Origin: UBA6522 sp965204155
Lineage (GTDB): Bacteria > Pseudomonadota > Gammaproteobacteria > Steroidobacterales > Rariloculaceae
NCBI GenBank assembly: GCA_965204155.1
Contig: OZ241971.1
Coordinates: 4,154,001 to 4,218,000, forward strand
DNA length: 64,000 nt
Direction: 5' to 3'
In this document: positions 8,869 to 17,282 of the stretch, in pieces
Numbering within the stretch: the stretch's first letter is position 1
Layout: every line of letters begins with the position of its first letter
Notes under the pieces: model-generated
The model's input: the letters and a program-made list of their open reading frames with translations, nothing else
Databases searched by the model: none
Told to the model about the DNA's origin: nothing
Program-made: the position numbers and the translations under genes

Positions 8869-10953
8869 GTGAAGTCAAGCAGATCATTTGAATACGGTGA
8901 CCAGACCGTCACCATCGAAACCGGAGAAATGGCGCGTCAGGCAAACGGCGCCGTCCTCGTCACCATGGGCGACACGGTGGTACTGGTGACCGCGGTAGGC
9001 CAGAAAAGCCGGGGCGGCGAACGGGATTTTTTCCCGCTCACGGTGAATTATCAGGAGAAGACCTACGCTGCGGGCCGAATACCCGGCGGGTTTTTCAAAA
9101 GGGAGGGACGGCCCAGCGAAAAGGAAACGCTGACGTCGAGGCTGATCGATCGGCCGATTCGGCCGCTCTTCCCCAAGTCGTACCGCAATGAAGTGCAGGT
9201 GATCGCGACTGTGCTGTCCGTTGACCCGGAAATCAACGCGGATATCCCGTCGCTGATCGGCGCATCGGCGGCATTGTCGCTTTCGGGATTGCCCTTTCAG
9301 GGGCCTATCGGCGCCATTCGCGTGGGTTACCGTAACGGCGCCTACATCGCCAATCCGAGCATGTCCGCCGTGGCGGAGTCGGATCTCGACCTCGTGGTGG
9401 CCGGTACGCGAAACGCGGTGCTGATGGTGGAATCGGAAGCCAATGTGCTTTCCGAGGAGATCATGCTGGGCGCCGTTCTGTACGGGCACGAACAGATGCA
9501 GACGGCCATTGCCGCGATCGACGAACTGGCAGCCGAAGTTGCCGCCGAGCCGTCCGACTGGCAGGAACCCGAAACCGACGAACAGCTCGCAAGCTCCGTG
9601 GAAAATGCGGCGGGCGACCAGGTGCGGGACGCCTACGAAGTCGTGGAGAAGCAGGCTCGCCGCGCACGGCTCGCGGACATCAGGAGCAATCTGGTCGACG
9701 AGTTGGCGGGTGACGATGCCTCCGGCTGGGGCGCCGGTCAGATCGAAGCCGAGTTTGGCCGCCTGGAAAAGGCAGTTGTCCGCGGACGGGTACTCTCCGG
9801 AGGGGCGCGGATCGACGGGCGGGAGTCATGGAAGGTCAGGCCCGTGGATGTGAAGGTCGGCCTGTTGCCGAGGACGCACGGTTCCGCGCTCTTTACCCGG
9901 GGCGAAACCCAGGCGCTGGTGGTCACGACGCTCGGCACGGGGCGCGACGCGCAGATCATCGATGCGCTGGAGGGCGAGCGCAAGGATCAATTCATGCTGC
10001 ACTACAATTTCCCGCCGTACTGCGTGGGCGAGACCGCCTTCATGACCGGTCCGAAGCGCCGCGAGATCGGGCACGGGCGATTGGCACGGCGGGGGATGGA
10101 GGCCGTTCTTCCCGACCCGGACAACTTCCCCTACGTGACGCGGGTCGTCTCGGAAATCACCGAATCCAACGGCTCCAGTTCCATGGCCAGCGTGTGCGGT
10201 ACGAGCCTTTCGCTGATGGATGCGGGTGTCCCCGTCTCGGCCGCGGTTGCGGGCGTCGCCATGGGGTTGGTCAAGGAAGGCGATGATTACGTCGTGCTCA
10301 CGGACATCCTCGGAGACGAAGACCACCTGGGCGACATGGATTTCAAGGTAGCCGGTACGGCAAGGGGCATCACCGCATTGCAGATGGACATCAAGATCGA
10401 TGGCATCACCGGCGAGATCATGGCCGACGCGCTGGAACAGGCACGCAGCGCCAGGCTGTTCATCCTTCGGCGGATGGACTCGGTGATCAAGGCGCCGCGG
10501 GAGAAGATGTCCGACTGGGCGCCGAGCATCATCACCATCAAGATCGATCCGGAGAAAATCCGCGACGTCATCGGCAAGGGCGGCGCCGTCATCCGTGCCA
10601 TGACCGAGGAGACCGGTGCCACCATCGACGTGGAAAACGACGGTACGGTCCGCATCGCGTCCGTGGACGGCAGCTCGGGCCGAGAAGCCCAGGCGCGTAT
10701 CGAAATGATCACGGCCGATGTGGAAGTCGGCCGGATCTACGAGGGCAAGGTGGTCCGGCTGATGGACTTCGGTGCGTTCGTTTCCATCCTCCCCGGGAAG
10801 GATGGCCTGGTTCACATCTCGCAGATATCCAACGAGCGGGTAGAAAAGGTCAGCGACAAGCTTTCCGAAGGCGACGTCATCAAGGTGAAGGTGCTGGAGG
10901 TCGACCGCCAGGGCCGGATCCGGCTGAGCATGAGGGATCTGGAAGCGGCGTGA
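8869..10953 (+). CDS. pnp: Polyribonucleotide nucleotidyltransferase (PNPase)
   Basis: A 694-residue phosphorolytic 3'-5' exoribonuclease, a trimer and core of the RNA degradosome. GTG start at 8869 (MKSSRSFEYGDQTVTIETG) with AGGGA 8856-8860; the frame is open upstream but without family similarity. In order: first RNase PH domain (FFPLTVNYQEKTYAAGRIPG, FFKREGRPSEKE), alpha-helical linker, second RNase PH domain (GGARIDGRESWKVRPV, LHYNFPPYCVGE, the catalytic-region SNGSSSMASVCG), KH domain (IRDVIGKGGAVIRAM) and S1 domain (YEGKVVRLMDFGAFV). Length is close to E. coli (711). Last gene of the cluster; a strong terminator follows. Confidence 0.97.
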   Translation: MKSSRSFEYGDQTVTIETGEMARQANGAVLVTMGDTVVLVTAVGQKSRGGERDFFPLTVNYQEKTYAAGRIPGGFFKREGRPSEKETLTSRLIDRPIRPLFPKSYRNEVQVIATVLSVDPEINADIPSLIGASAALSLSGLPFQGPIGAIRVGYRNGAYIANPSMSAVAESDLDLVVAGTRNAVLMVESEANVLSEEIMLGAVLYGHEQMQTAIAAIDELAAEVAAEPSDWQEPETDEQLASSVENAAGDQVRDAYEVVEKQARRARLADIRSNLVDELAGDDASGWGAGQIEAEFGRLEKAVVRGRVLSGGARIDGRESWKVRPVDVKVGLLPRTHGSALFTRGETQALVVTTLGTGRDAQIIDALEGERKDQFMLHYNFPPYCVGETAFMTGPKRREIGHGRLARRGMEAVLPDPDNFPYVTRVVSEITESNGSSSMASVCGTSLSLMDAGVPVSAAVAGVAMGLVKEGDDYVVLTDILGDEDHLGDMDFKVAGTARGITALQMDIKIDGITGEIMADALEQARSARLFILRRMDSVIKAPREKMSDWAPSIITIKIDPEKIRDVIGKGGAVIRAMTEETGATIDVENDGTVRIASVDGSSGREAQARIEMITADVEVGRIYEGKVVRLMDFGAFVSILPGKDGLVHISQISNERVEKVSDKLSEGDVIKVKVLEVDRQGRIRLSMRDLEAA

Positions 10954-11023
10954 TTGCGCTGTCTCGCTGCAGTCGGTAGCAGTTCGTACCGAACCGGGCG
11001 GTTCCTGTGCTACCTGTAAAAGA

Positions 11024-11050
11024 AAAGCCCCCGCGGAACGGGGGCTTTAA
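11024..11050. terminator. Bidirectional terminator after pnp
   Basis: AAAGCCCCCG ... CGGGGGCTTT flanks a short loop (stem arms about 11024-11033 and 11039-11048), with A-rich sequence before and after, so it can work for pnp and for the convergent Rieske gene. A second small inverted repeat, ACCGG (11055-11059) with CCGGT (11071-11075), lies just downstream. Confidence 0.8.
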
Positions 11051-11236
11051 AAAAACCGGCCGAATTTCGACCGGTAGCAACGCGCTGGGGGAGTAACGCA
11101 CTGCCGGCGCGCATTATAGACATCGCAAATTGAATTGTCACCACCTGATTGGTGAATTTTCAGGGAATTTTGCGCTTGTACGCTGCCTGAACGCGCTTTT
11201 TCGATCTTGCCCGCCAATCCGGACGAGTTTTCCCCC

Positions 11237-12274
11237 TCAACGGGCTTCCAGGTCCCTCAGTCGTGCGTTCATGCGCCGGGCAATGTTCGGTGCCGCATCG
11301 TACTGTATTGAATGCATGCGGGCTTGCGGGTCCAGGAGGATGTTTGCCTGTTGTGCTTCGATGATCGGGAGGTCCTCGTTCCCGAATCCATGGCGGACGA
11401 CGTTGTAGGTGAAGTCCAGTTCCTTGTCCCCTCCCGCGTCCATAGGATTGGCATGTGTCCAGAAATACCAGGTGGTGGTTTCCGTTTCCGGTGTGAAGGC
11501 GTGTGAACTTCGAAACACCAATGGACGGGGGTAGCCGCCGGCGTAGTTGGATTCTTCATTTGGCGTGTACGTGTTTCTCACCTGCAGGAACACAGGCGCC
11601 GTCCAGTCGAGTTCATGGGTGCGGTCGACCCTGCCGGACCAGCCGGTAAGGTTCCTGTGAAACTCGGTCAATTCGGTGCCCCGATAGACATACTTCAGCC
11701 GAATCCCGCTCTCTCCAGGAGTCAGCTCGGGCATGATCGTGGCTGCGCCTGAAGTACCGAAGGTCTCCAGGTGCGTCCATGCCAGGTGCGTGAAGTCGAG
11801 GACGTTGTCGGTGATGAGCTGGTGATTGGCCTTGACGTGAAACCGGCTGGGCCGATAGCGCCAGCGCGGGTCGCTGTGGAGCGGAAACCGCAGGATGTTT
11901 TCCGGGTCGGCCTGTTCGGCCGTACCCATCCACACCCAGATGAACTCGTCCTGTTCGAAGACGGGCCAGGACTTGACCCGCATCGAATCGGCGATTCGGT
12001 CCTGCCCGGGAATTTCGATACAGCGCCCGCTGTGATCGAATTTGAGCCCGTGATACATGCAGCGAACGCCGTCCGCCTCCAGTCGTCCCATGGAAAGAGG
12101 CGCATGCCGGTGGCAGCAACGATCGTCCATGACAACGGGATCGCCGGCGTCGTTGCGGTAGGCAATCAGCGGCTTGCCCAGAACCGTGCGGCTCAGCAGT
12201 GATTCCTTCGACAAGTCTTTGGCCCACGCGATCACGTACCAGCAATTTGATACGAACAAGGTGGGGGCCTCCAT
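11237..12274 (-). CDS. Rieske 2Fe-2S aromatic oxygenase, VanA-like
   Basis: A 345-residue oxygenase subunit of the ring-hydroxylating / O-demethylating type (vanillate O-demethylase-like). Start ATG 12274 (MEAPTLFVSNCWYV) is chosen because the first tryptophan-rich segment of the family begins here. Rieske cluster ligands are seen as DRCCHRHAPLS (C-x-H) and CMYHGLKFD (C-x2-H). The mononuclear iron site is suggested by ITDNVLDFTHLAWTH (D-x3-H-x4-H). The C-terminal part fits the VanA group. A reductase partner is not adjacent. It lies 16 bp after dksA on the same strand, so may be co-transcribed with it. Substrate unknown. Confidence 0.88.
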   Translation of the reverse strand: MEAPTLFVSNCWYVIAWAKDLSKESLLSRTVLGKPLIAYRNDAGDPVVMDDRCCHRHAPLSMGRLEADGVRCMYHGLKFDHSGRCIEIPGQDRIADSMRVKSWPVFEQDEFIWVWMGTAEQADPENILRFPLHSDPRWRYRPSRFHVKANHQLITDNVLDFTHLAWTHLETFGTSGAATIMPELTPGESGIRLKYVYRGTELTEFHRNLTGWSGRVDRTHELDWTAPVFLQVRNTYTPNEESNYAGGYPRPLVFRSSHAFTPETETTTWYFWTHANPMDAGGDKELDFTYNVVRHGFGNEDLPIIEAQQANILLDPQARMHSIQYDAAPNIARRMNARLRDLEAR

Positions 12275-12290
12275 TGTCGACACGGATCGG

Positions 12291-12809
12291 TTAGCGGTAG
12301 CGGTCCTCGCGGTCGCGGAATTGCCGCTCCGCCAATTCCCGCCGTTCCTGCGCTTCCAGGCAGAGGGTCGCCACGGGACGTGCTTCGAGGCGGCGCAGCC
12401 CGATCTCGTCACCGGTCTCCTCGCAGTAGCCGTAGGTGCCTTCTTCGATACGCAGCAGCGCGGAGTCGATCTTTCTCAGCAACTTTCGCTCGCGGTCCCG
12501 CGTTCTCAGTTCCAGCCCGAAGTCGGACTCCTGGGTTGCGCGATCGCTGGGGTCCGGGAAATTGGCCGCATCGTCCTTCATGTGCAGCATGGTACGGTCC
12601 ACCTCTTCCATGAGTTCCCGCTTCCAGGCATTGAGCAGCTTTCGAAAGTGCTCGATCTGGCCTTCGCTCATGTAGGCTTCACCGCGCTTCGGCCGATAGG
12701 GCTCGAATCCACGCACCGGGCCGGTGAATAGGTTGGCTCTGGCGCTCGAAGCGCGCGGGCCAGTCTTGCGGCGCGTCGGCGTCCGCGTAGCGGCACTTGA
12801 TTCAGCCAT
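12291..12809 (-). CDS. dksA: RNA polymerase-binding factor DksA, two zinc cysteines replaced
   Basis: A 172-residue secondary-channel factor that works with ppGpp in the stringent response. The coiled-coil tip aspartates are intact (FPDPSDRATQ, D86 and D89), and the segment DRERKLLRKIDSALLRIE is typical. The zinc finger is altered: the pattern is C129-x2-T132-x17-C150-x2-A153 instead of four cysteines, while the residues between (EIGLRRLEARP) are conserved. As I recall, the zinc-independent DksA2 of Pseudomonas aeruginosa has the same C/T/C/A pattern. The N-terminus is about 15 residues longer than in E. coli, rich in R, S and T. A perfect TATAAT lies upstream. Confidence 0.95.
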   Translation of the reverse strand: MAESSAATRTPTRRKTGPRASSARANLFTGPVRGFEPYRPKRGEAYMSEGQIEHFRKLLNAWKRELMEEVDRTMLHMKDDAANFPDPSDRATQESDFGLELRTRDRERKLLRKIDSALLRIEEGTYGYCEETGDEIGLRRLEARPVATLCLEAQERRELAERQFRDREDRYR

Positions 12810-12843
12810 GGGTCAAGACATACCAGTAGTTGAGAAACGCGCG

Positions 12844-12849
12844 ATTATA
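12844..12849 (-). promoter_or_regulatory. Consensus -10 box for dksA
   Basis: On the minus strand this reads TATAAT, a perfect sigma70 -10, giving a start of transcription near 12837 and a leader of roughly 28 bases before the dksA ATG at 12809. The -35 region is weak. Confidence 0.5.
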
Positions 12850-12959
12850 CCGCGATGGCGCCGGAGCGGAAGTCTTTGGGTTGTCCGGCGTTTTCCATTA
12901 CACTAGGGCCGTTGGAGCAGAAATCGCGGCCTGGTTTTGCTCGACGGTCACAAGTCTGT

Positions 12960-15900
12960 ATGCGCCTGATCAAGATTAAGCTTTCGGGCTTCAAGTCTTT
13001 TGTGGATTCCACAACGATCTCCTTCCCCGGAAATTTAATGGCGATTGTCGGCCCCAACGGGTGCGGCAAGTCCAACATCATCGACGCCGTTCGCTGGGTT
13101 CTGGGCGAGAGTTCCGCCAAGACCCTGCGCGGCGACTCCATGGCCGACGTGATATTCAACGGTTCCAGCGTGCGCAAGCCCGTCGGCCGTGCGAGCGTGG
13201 AACTGATGTTCAATAACGCCGACGGAACTCTTGGCGGTCCTTACGCGGGCTACTCGGAAATTGCCGTGCGGCGCGTAGTTTCGCGCGACGGCACGTCAAA
13301 GTATTTCCTTAACAACAGCCGCTGCCGGCGCAAGGACATCACCCACATGCTCCTGGGAACCGGGTTGGGGTCCCACGGGTATTCCATCATCGAGCAGGGG
13401 ATGATTTCGCGCCTGGTGGAAGCCAGGCCCGAGGAACTGCGGGCCTTTCTGGAGGAGGCGGCCGGGATTTCCAGGTACAAGGAGCGCCGCCGGGAGACCG
13501 AACACCGCATCCGGCGCACCCGCGAGAACCTGGACAGGCTCACCGACCTGCTGGAGGAAGTCGGCAAGCAGATCGGCCGCCTGCAGCGCCAGGCGCGGGC
13601 CGCCGAGCGATACAGGACTCTGAAAGCCGATCAGCGGCGGATGGAGGCTGAGTTGCTCGTGCTGCGGTTGTCGGCGCTACAGGACGACCACGGGGCCAGA
13701 TGCGCCCACCTGGACGAGAAACGAACCGGCCTGGAAGCCGCTTTGGCGCAACAACGCGCCACCGAAGCGCTGATCGAAGAGTTGCGGCTTGACCTGGACG
13801 AGCGCAACAGCCGGCACGGGGATGTGCGCAGCCGGGCGTTGAAGGTGGAGTCGGATATCAGCCGGCTCGAACAGTCGCTGGAGCATCGCCGCAGGCTGCA
13901 ACAGCGTCAGGAGCAGGATCTGGAAGAGATCGCCGGACAGTTGGTGCAGAGCCGGGCGCTTTCCGACAGCGACCGCGCAGCCATAACGCAGGTTGATCGT
14001 CTGTTGAACGAACTTGGGCCAGGCCTTGAGAGCGCCCGCAGCGCGCATCGGGACGCCCTGGATGATCTGCGCCAGGCCGAACAGGCCTGGGAGGCGTCCC
14101 AGGAGCAATGGGGACGCATCATCGAGACGCTTGCCGAAACCGAGCACAGGGAGCGCATCGAAGAAGAACGTTTCGGACATCTCCGAGCCCATCGTCAGCG
14201 CTTGCAGGAGGAGCGCGGACAGCTGAAAGAGGAGCTTTCCGGTGCCAACGTCGAGCGGCTGCAGAAGCGGATCGAACAAATGGCAGCAGAGGAAAAATCG
14301 CTCAGACGTGCCAGCGAAGCCGCAACCGCCGCGCTCGAAGGCACATGGAATCAACTTCAATCGCTGCGAGAATCGGAGGCGGGCACCGCACCGCGCCTGG
14401 ACGAGGCGCGGCAGCAACTGCATGAACAGCGGGGCCGGTTGGCTTCTCTTGAAGCGCTGCAGGAGGCGGCCGCCGAGCCCGCATCCACGCAGGTCGGCGA
14501 TTGGCTCCGCGCCAGCGACTGGCTTTCCAACGCGCGCTACGCCGACTCCCTGAAGGTGGAGGAAGGTTGGGAAACGGCCGTCGAAACCGTACTGGGCGAC
14601 TATCTGCAGGCTGTATGCGTGGACGGACTCGATGAGGCGGCGCCGCGTCTGGCACAGCTCACATCAGGACAGGTCACGCTCTGGGACGGCGGAATTGCCG
14701 ACGATCCGGCCGGTCGCGGACCCAGCCGCATGTTGCGCCATTTCGTCAGGGGTCCTGCCGTGGACAAGCTGCTCAAGGGCGTGCGCGCGGTCGAGTCCGT
14801 GACGGAGGCCCTGGCGATCCGCGCGCGGTTGAGGCCGCACGAGTCCGTGGTGACGCGCGACGGTCTGTGGATGGGCCGGCAGTGGATCCGGATCAGGCGA
14901 GACGCCGATCCGCAGGTCGGCTTGCTGGCACGTGCCGAGGAGATCAAGGGGCTGCGCAAGAGCATCGCTGTGTGCGAGAAACGGGTTGAGGTGCAGGAAC
15001 TCAGGCTGGGCAGCATCCGCGCGGAGCTGGAGCGGCTCGAGGCCGGCCAGGGCGGGGCGCAGGCGGAAGCGGCCGAGCACCGGCAGCGCTACGCCGATGT
15101 TCGAAGCAAACTGGAGAGCGGCCGTTCGCGCCATGAGGAATGGCTGCGCAGGAATCAGGCCGGGCAGCGCCGCATCCACGATATTGCAGAAGAACTCCGG
15201 GGCCTTGCGGATCGCGAGGCGCAGTCCCTGGCGGAATTCGAGCAAGCGCAGGCGCGCCGCAAGGAATTGGCCGGCACGCGGGGGGAGGTCGAAGTCCGCC
15301 GCGATGAGAATCGGCGCAGGCTCGATGAATCGCGCACGCTCGAGGAGCAGGCTCGAGCCGAAGTCCAGAGCCTTTCGTCGCGTATCGAGGCGGAGAAAAA
15401 TACCAGAGAGTCGGCTCTCGGTGCGCTGGACCGCGTACGGGACCAGCAGGAGCATCTGCGCCGGCGCCAGGGCGAACTGGAAGCCGAAATTCAGGCTGCC
15501 GTCAAACCCGTGGCCGAAGAACGGCGCAGGCTCGAAGAACAGCTACGGGAAAAACTCAAGGTCGAGGAGCGTCTTCATGCGGCCCGCAGTGCCGTGGAGG
15601 ACGCTGAATCGCGCCTGAGAGACTCGAAGTTCAGCCATGCGGAGAAGGAGCGGGACGTGGACGTAGCGCGTCAGGCGGTGGAGGAGGCGCGGCTGGACGT
15701 ACGCGAGGTCGAGGTGCGGATGGATTCGGTCGGCACCGACTTGTCGAGGACCGGTTTTGATGCCGATCAATTGCTCGAGTCGCTTCCCGAAGACGCATCG
15801 GTCTCCTCCTGGGAGACGGATCTTGCGAAACTGGAACGGCGTATCCGGTTGCTGGGATCCGTCAACCTGGCGGCCATCGACGAACTCGACCAGCAGTCGC

Positions 15901-16466
15901 AGCGCAAGCAGTATCTCGATGATCAGTTCGCGGATCTCGGTAAGGCGCTGGCCACGCTGGAAAACGCTATCCGCAAGATCGACCGCGAAACGCGGACGCG
16001 ATTCGACGAAACCTTCAAGGCCGCCAACGCCGGTCTTGCGAGACTGTTCCCCAGACTCTACGGCGGCGGGCACGCGTACCTCGAACTCGACGGCGACGAT
16101 CTGCTCACTTCGGGCGTCACGATCATGGCACGCCCCCCGGGCAAGCGCGTGAGCACGATTCACCTGCTCTCCGGCGGCGAAAAGGCATTGACCGCGGTGG
16201 CGCTGGTGTTTTCGATCTTCGAACTCAATCCGGCGCCGTTCTGCCTGCTGGATGAGGTCGACGCCCCCCTGGACGATGCCAACGTGGGCCGGTTCGCGGA
16301 GATCGTCGGTGAGATGTCGCAGCGCGTGCAATTCGTTCTGATTACGCACAACAAGACCACCATGGAGTCCATGCAACAACTCACGGGCGTGACCATGAGC
16401 GAGCCGGGGGTGTCCCGGCTGGTTGCCGTGGACATCGACGAGGCGGTTCAGCTTGCTGCCGTGTAA
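12960..16466 (+). CDS. smc: Chromosome partition protein SMC
   Basis: A 1168-residue condensin ATPase that compacts and segregates the chromosome with ScpA and ScpB (23456-25096). Start ATG 12960 gives MRLIKIKLSGFKSFVD, the usual N-terminus; the open frame upstream overlaps the dksA promoter. Walker A GPNGCGKS lies near residue 32, followed by the HMLLGTGLG region. Two long coiled-coil arms flank a hinge at about 510-640. The C-terminal head carries the ABC signature LLSGGEKAL and Walker B FCLLDEVDAPLDD. Length is typical. The stop overlaps the zipA start by one base (TAATG). Confidence 0.97.
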   Translation: MRLIKIKLSGFKSFVDSTTISFPGNLMAIVGPNGCGKSNIIDAVRWVLGESSAKTLRGDSMADVIFNGSSVRKPVGRASVELMFNNADGTLGGPYAGYSEIAVRRVVSRDGTSKYFLNNSRCRRKDITHMLLGTGLGSHGYSIIEQGMISRLVEARPEELRAFLEEAAGISRYKERRRETEHRIRRTRENLDRLTDLLEEVGKQIGRLQRQARAAERYRTLKADQRRMEAELLVLRLSALQDDHGARCAHLDEKRTGLEAALAQQRATEALIEELRLDLDERNSRHGDVRSRALKVESDISRLEQSLEHRRRLQQRQEQDLEEIAGQLVQSRALSDSDRAAITQVDRLLNELGPGLESARSAHRDALDDLRQAEQAWEASQEQWGRIIETLAETEHRERIEEERFGHLRAHRQRLQEERGQLKEELSGANVERLQKRIEQMAAEEKSLRRASEAATAALEGTWNQLQSLRESEAGTAPRLDEARQQLHEQRGRLASLEALQEAAAEPASTQVGDWLRASDWLSNARYADSLKVEEGWETAVETVLGDYLQAVCVDGLDEAAPRLAQLTSGQVTLWDGGIADDPAGRGPSRMLRHFVRGPAVDKLLKGVRAVESVTEALAIRARLRPHESVVTRDGLWMGRQWIRIRRDADPQVGLLARAEEIKGLRKSIAVCEKRVEVQELRLGSIRAELERLEAGQGGAQAEAAEHRQRYADVRSKLESGRSRHEEWLRRNQAGQRRIHDIAEELRGLADREAQSLAEFEQAQARRKELAGTRGEVEVRRDENRRRLDESRTLEEQARAEVQSLSSRIEAEKNTRESALGALDRVRDQQEHLRRRQGELEAEIQAAVKPVAEERRRLEEQLREKLKVEERLHAARSAVEDAESRLRDSKFSHAEKERDVDVARQAVEEARLDVREVEVRMDSVGTDLSRTGFDADQLLESLPEDASVSSWETDLAKLERRIRLLGSVNLAAIDELDQQSQRKQYLDDQFADLGKALATLENAIRKIDRETRTRFDETFKAANAGLARLFPRLYGGGHAYLELDGDDLLTSGVTIMARPPGKRVSTIHLLSGGEKALTAVALVFSIFELNPAPFCLLDEVDAPLDDANVGRFAEIVGEMSQRVQFVLITHNKTTMESMQQLTGVTMSEPGVSRLVAVDIDEAVQLAAV

Positions 16467-17230
16467 TGGTCTGGTCCGAACTGGAATTGCGCTGGGTACT
16501 GCTCGGCCTCGGTCTGCTGGTCGTACTGGTCGTTTTCCTCGCAGGCTTGATCAAGTCGCGTTCCAGGGCGGCTGAAACGCCCCGGTCCGAACCGCAAGTC
16601 TGGCCCCCTGAAACAGAGTCCCCTGTTCCGGTTACAGAGTCGTTTGTTCCGGCAACGGAGCCGGTCCAGCCGCAGGAAGCGTTCGCCGCGAGCCTCGAGG
16701 CAGAGGGTGGCTCGCCCGGAGCCGATGAGGACGAGACCCTCCCCGAAGGCGATTCCGGCGAACATCCCGACGACCGGCAGGTTGCCGCCGACAGTGCCAA
16801 CGCAGAGAGGGACACGGAGCGGGTCGTCAGCCTGCGCCTGATTCCCCGCGAAGGCGAGGAACTGGACGCGGAGCGCACCGTCCGGGCACTGCGGGAGGCG
16901 GGGCTGCAGCACGGCCCATACGAAATCTTCCACTACTGCGAAGATCGCAATGTTCCGGAGAGCGGTTTCAGCGTCGCCAACCTGGTGGAGCCCGGTTCGT
17001 TCGATCTGTCCAATCTTCCGGATACGAGATTGCCCGGCGTGACCTTCTTCATGGTCCTGCCCGGATCCCGCGACCCGGCCGAACGGTTCGACACGATGAT
17101 CCGCATCGCGCGCGATCTTTGCCAAACGCTGGACGCCCGACTGCTCGACGAGTTGGGGAATTCCTGGAGCATCCAGCGCGAACGCTTCCTTCGCGAAGAA
17201 CTGATCGAGTATCGAGGCCGACGGTCGTGA
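16466..17230 (+). CDS. zipA: Cell division protein ZipA
   Basis: A 254-residue bitopic inner membrane protein that anchors FtsZ to the membrane. One N-terminal transmembrane helix is visible (about residues 9-29), followed by a charged stretch, a proline/glutamate/valine-rich linker (about 35-110) and a C-terminal FtsZ-binding domain (LRLIPREGEELDAERTVRAL ... GVTFFMVLPG). The start overlaps the smc stop by one base, so the two genes are co-translated. ZipA supports a gammaproteobacterial source. In pseudomonads ligA follows on the same strand; here ligA is next but inverted. Confidence 0.93.
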   Translation: MVWSELELRWVLLGLGLLVVLVVFLAGLIKSRSRAAETPRSEPQVWPPETESPVPVTESFVPATEPVQPQEAFAASLEAEGGSPGADEDETLPEGDSGEHPDDRQVAADSANAERDTERVVSLRLIPREGEELDAERTVRALREAGLQHGPYEIFHYCEDRNVPESGFSVANLVEPGSFDLSNLPDTRLPGVTFFMVLPGSRDPAERFDTMIRIARDLCQTLDARLLDELGNSWSIQRERFLREELIEYRGRRS

Positions 17231-17282
17231 GTACCGGCGCACCCCGGATTTGCGAACCATGTAGCGTTCGGACTGATCGGGC

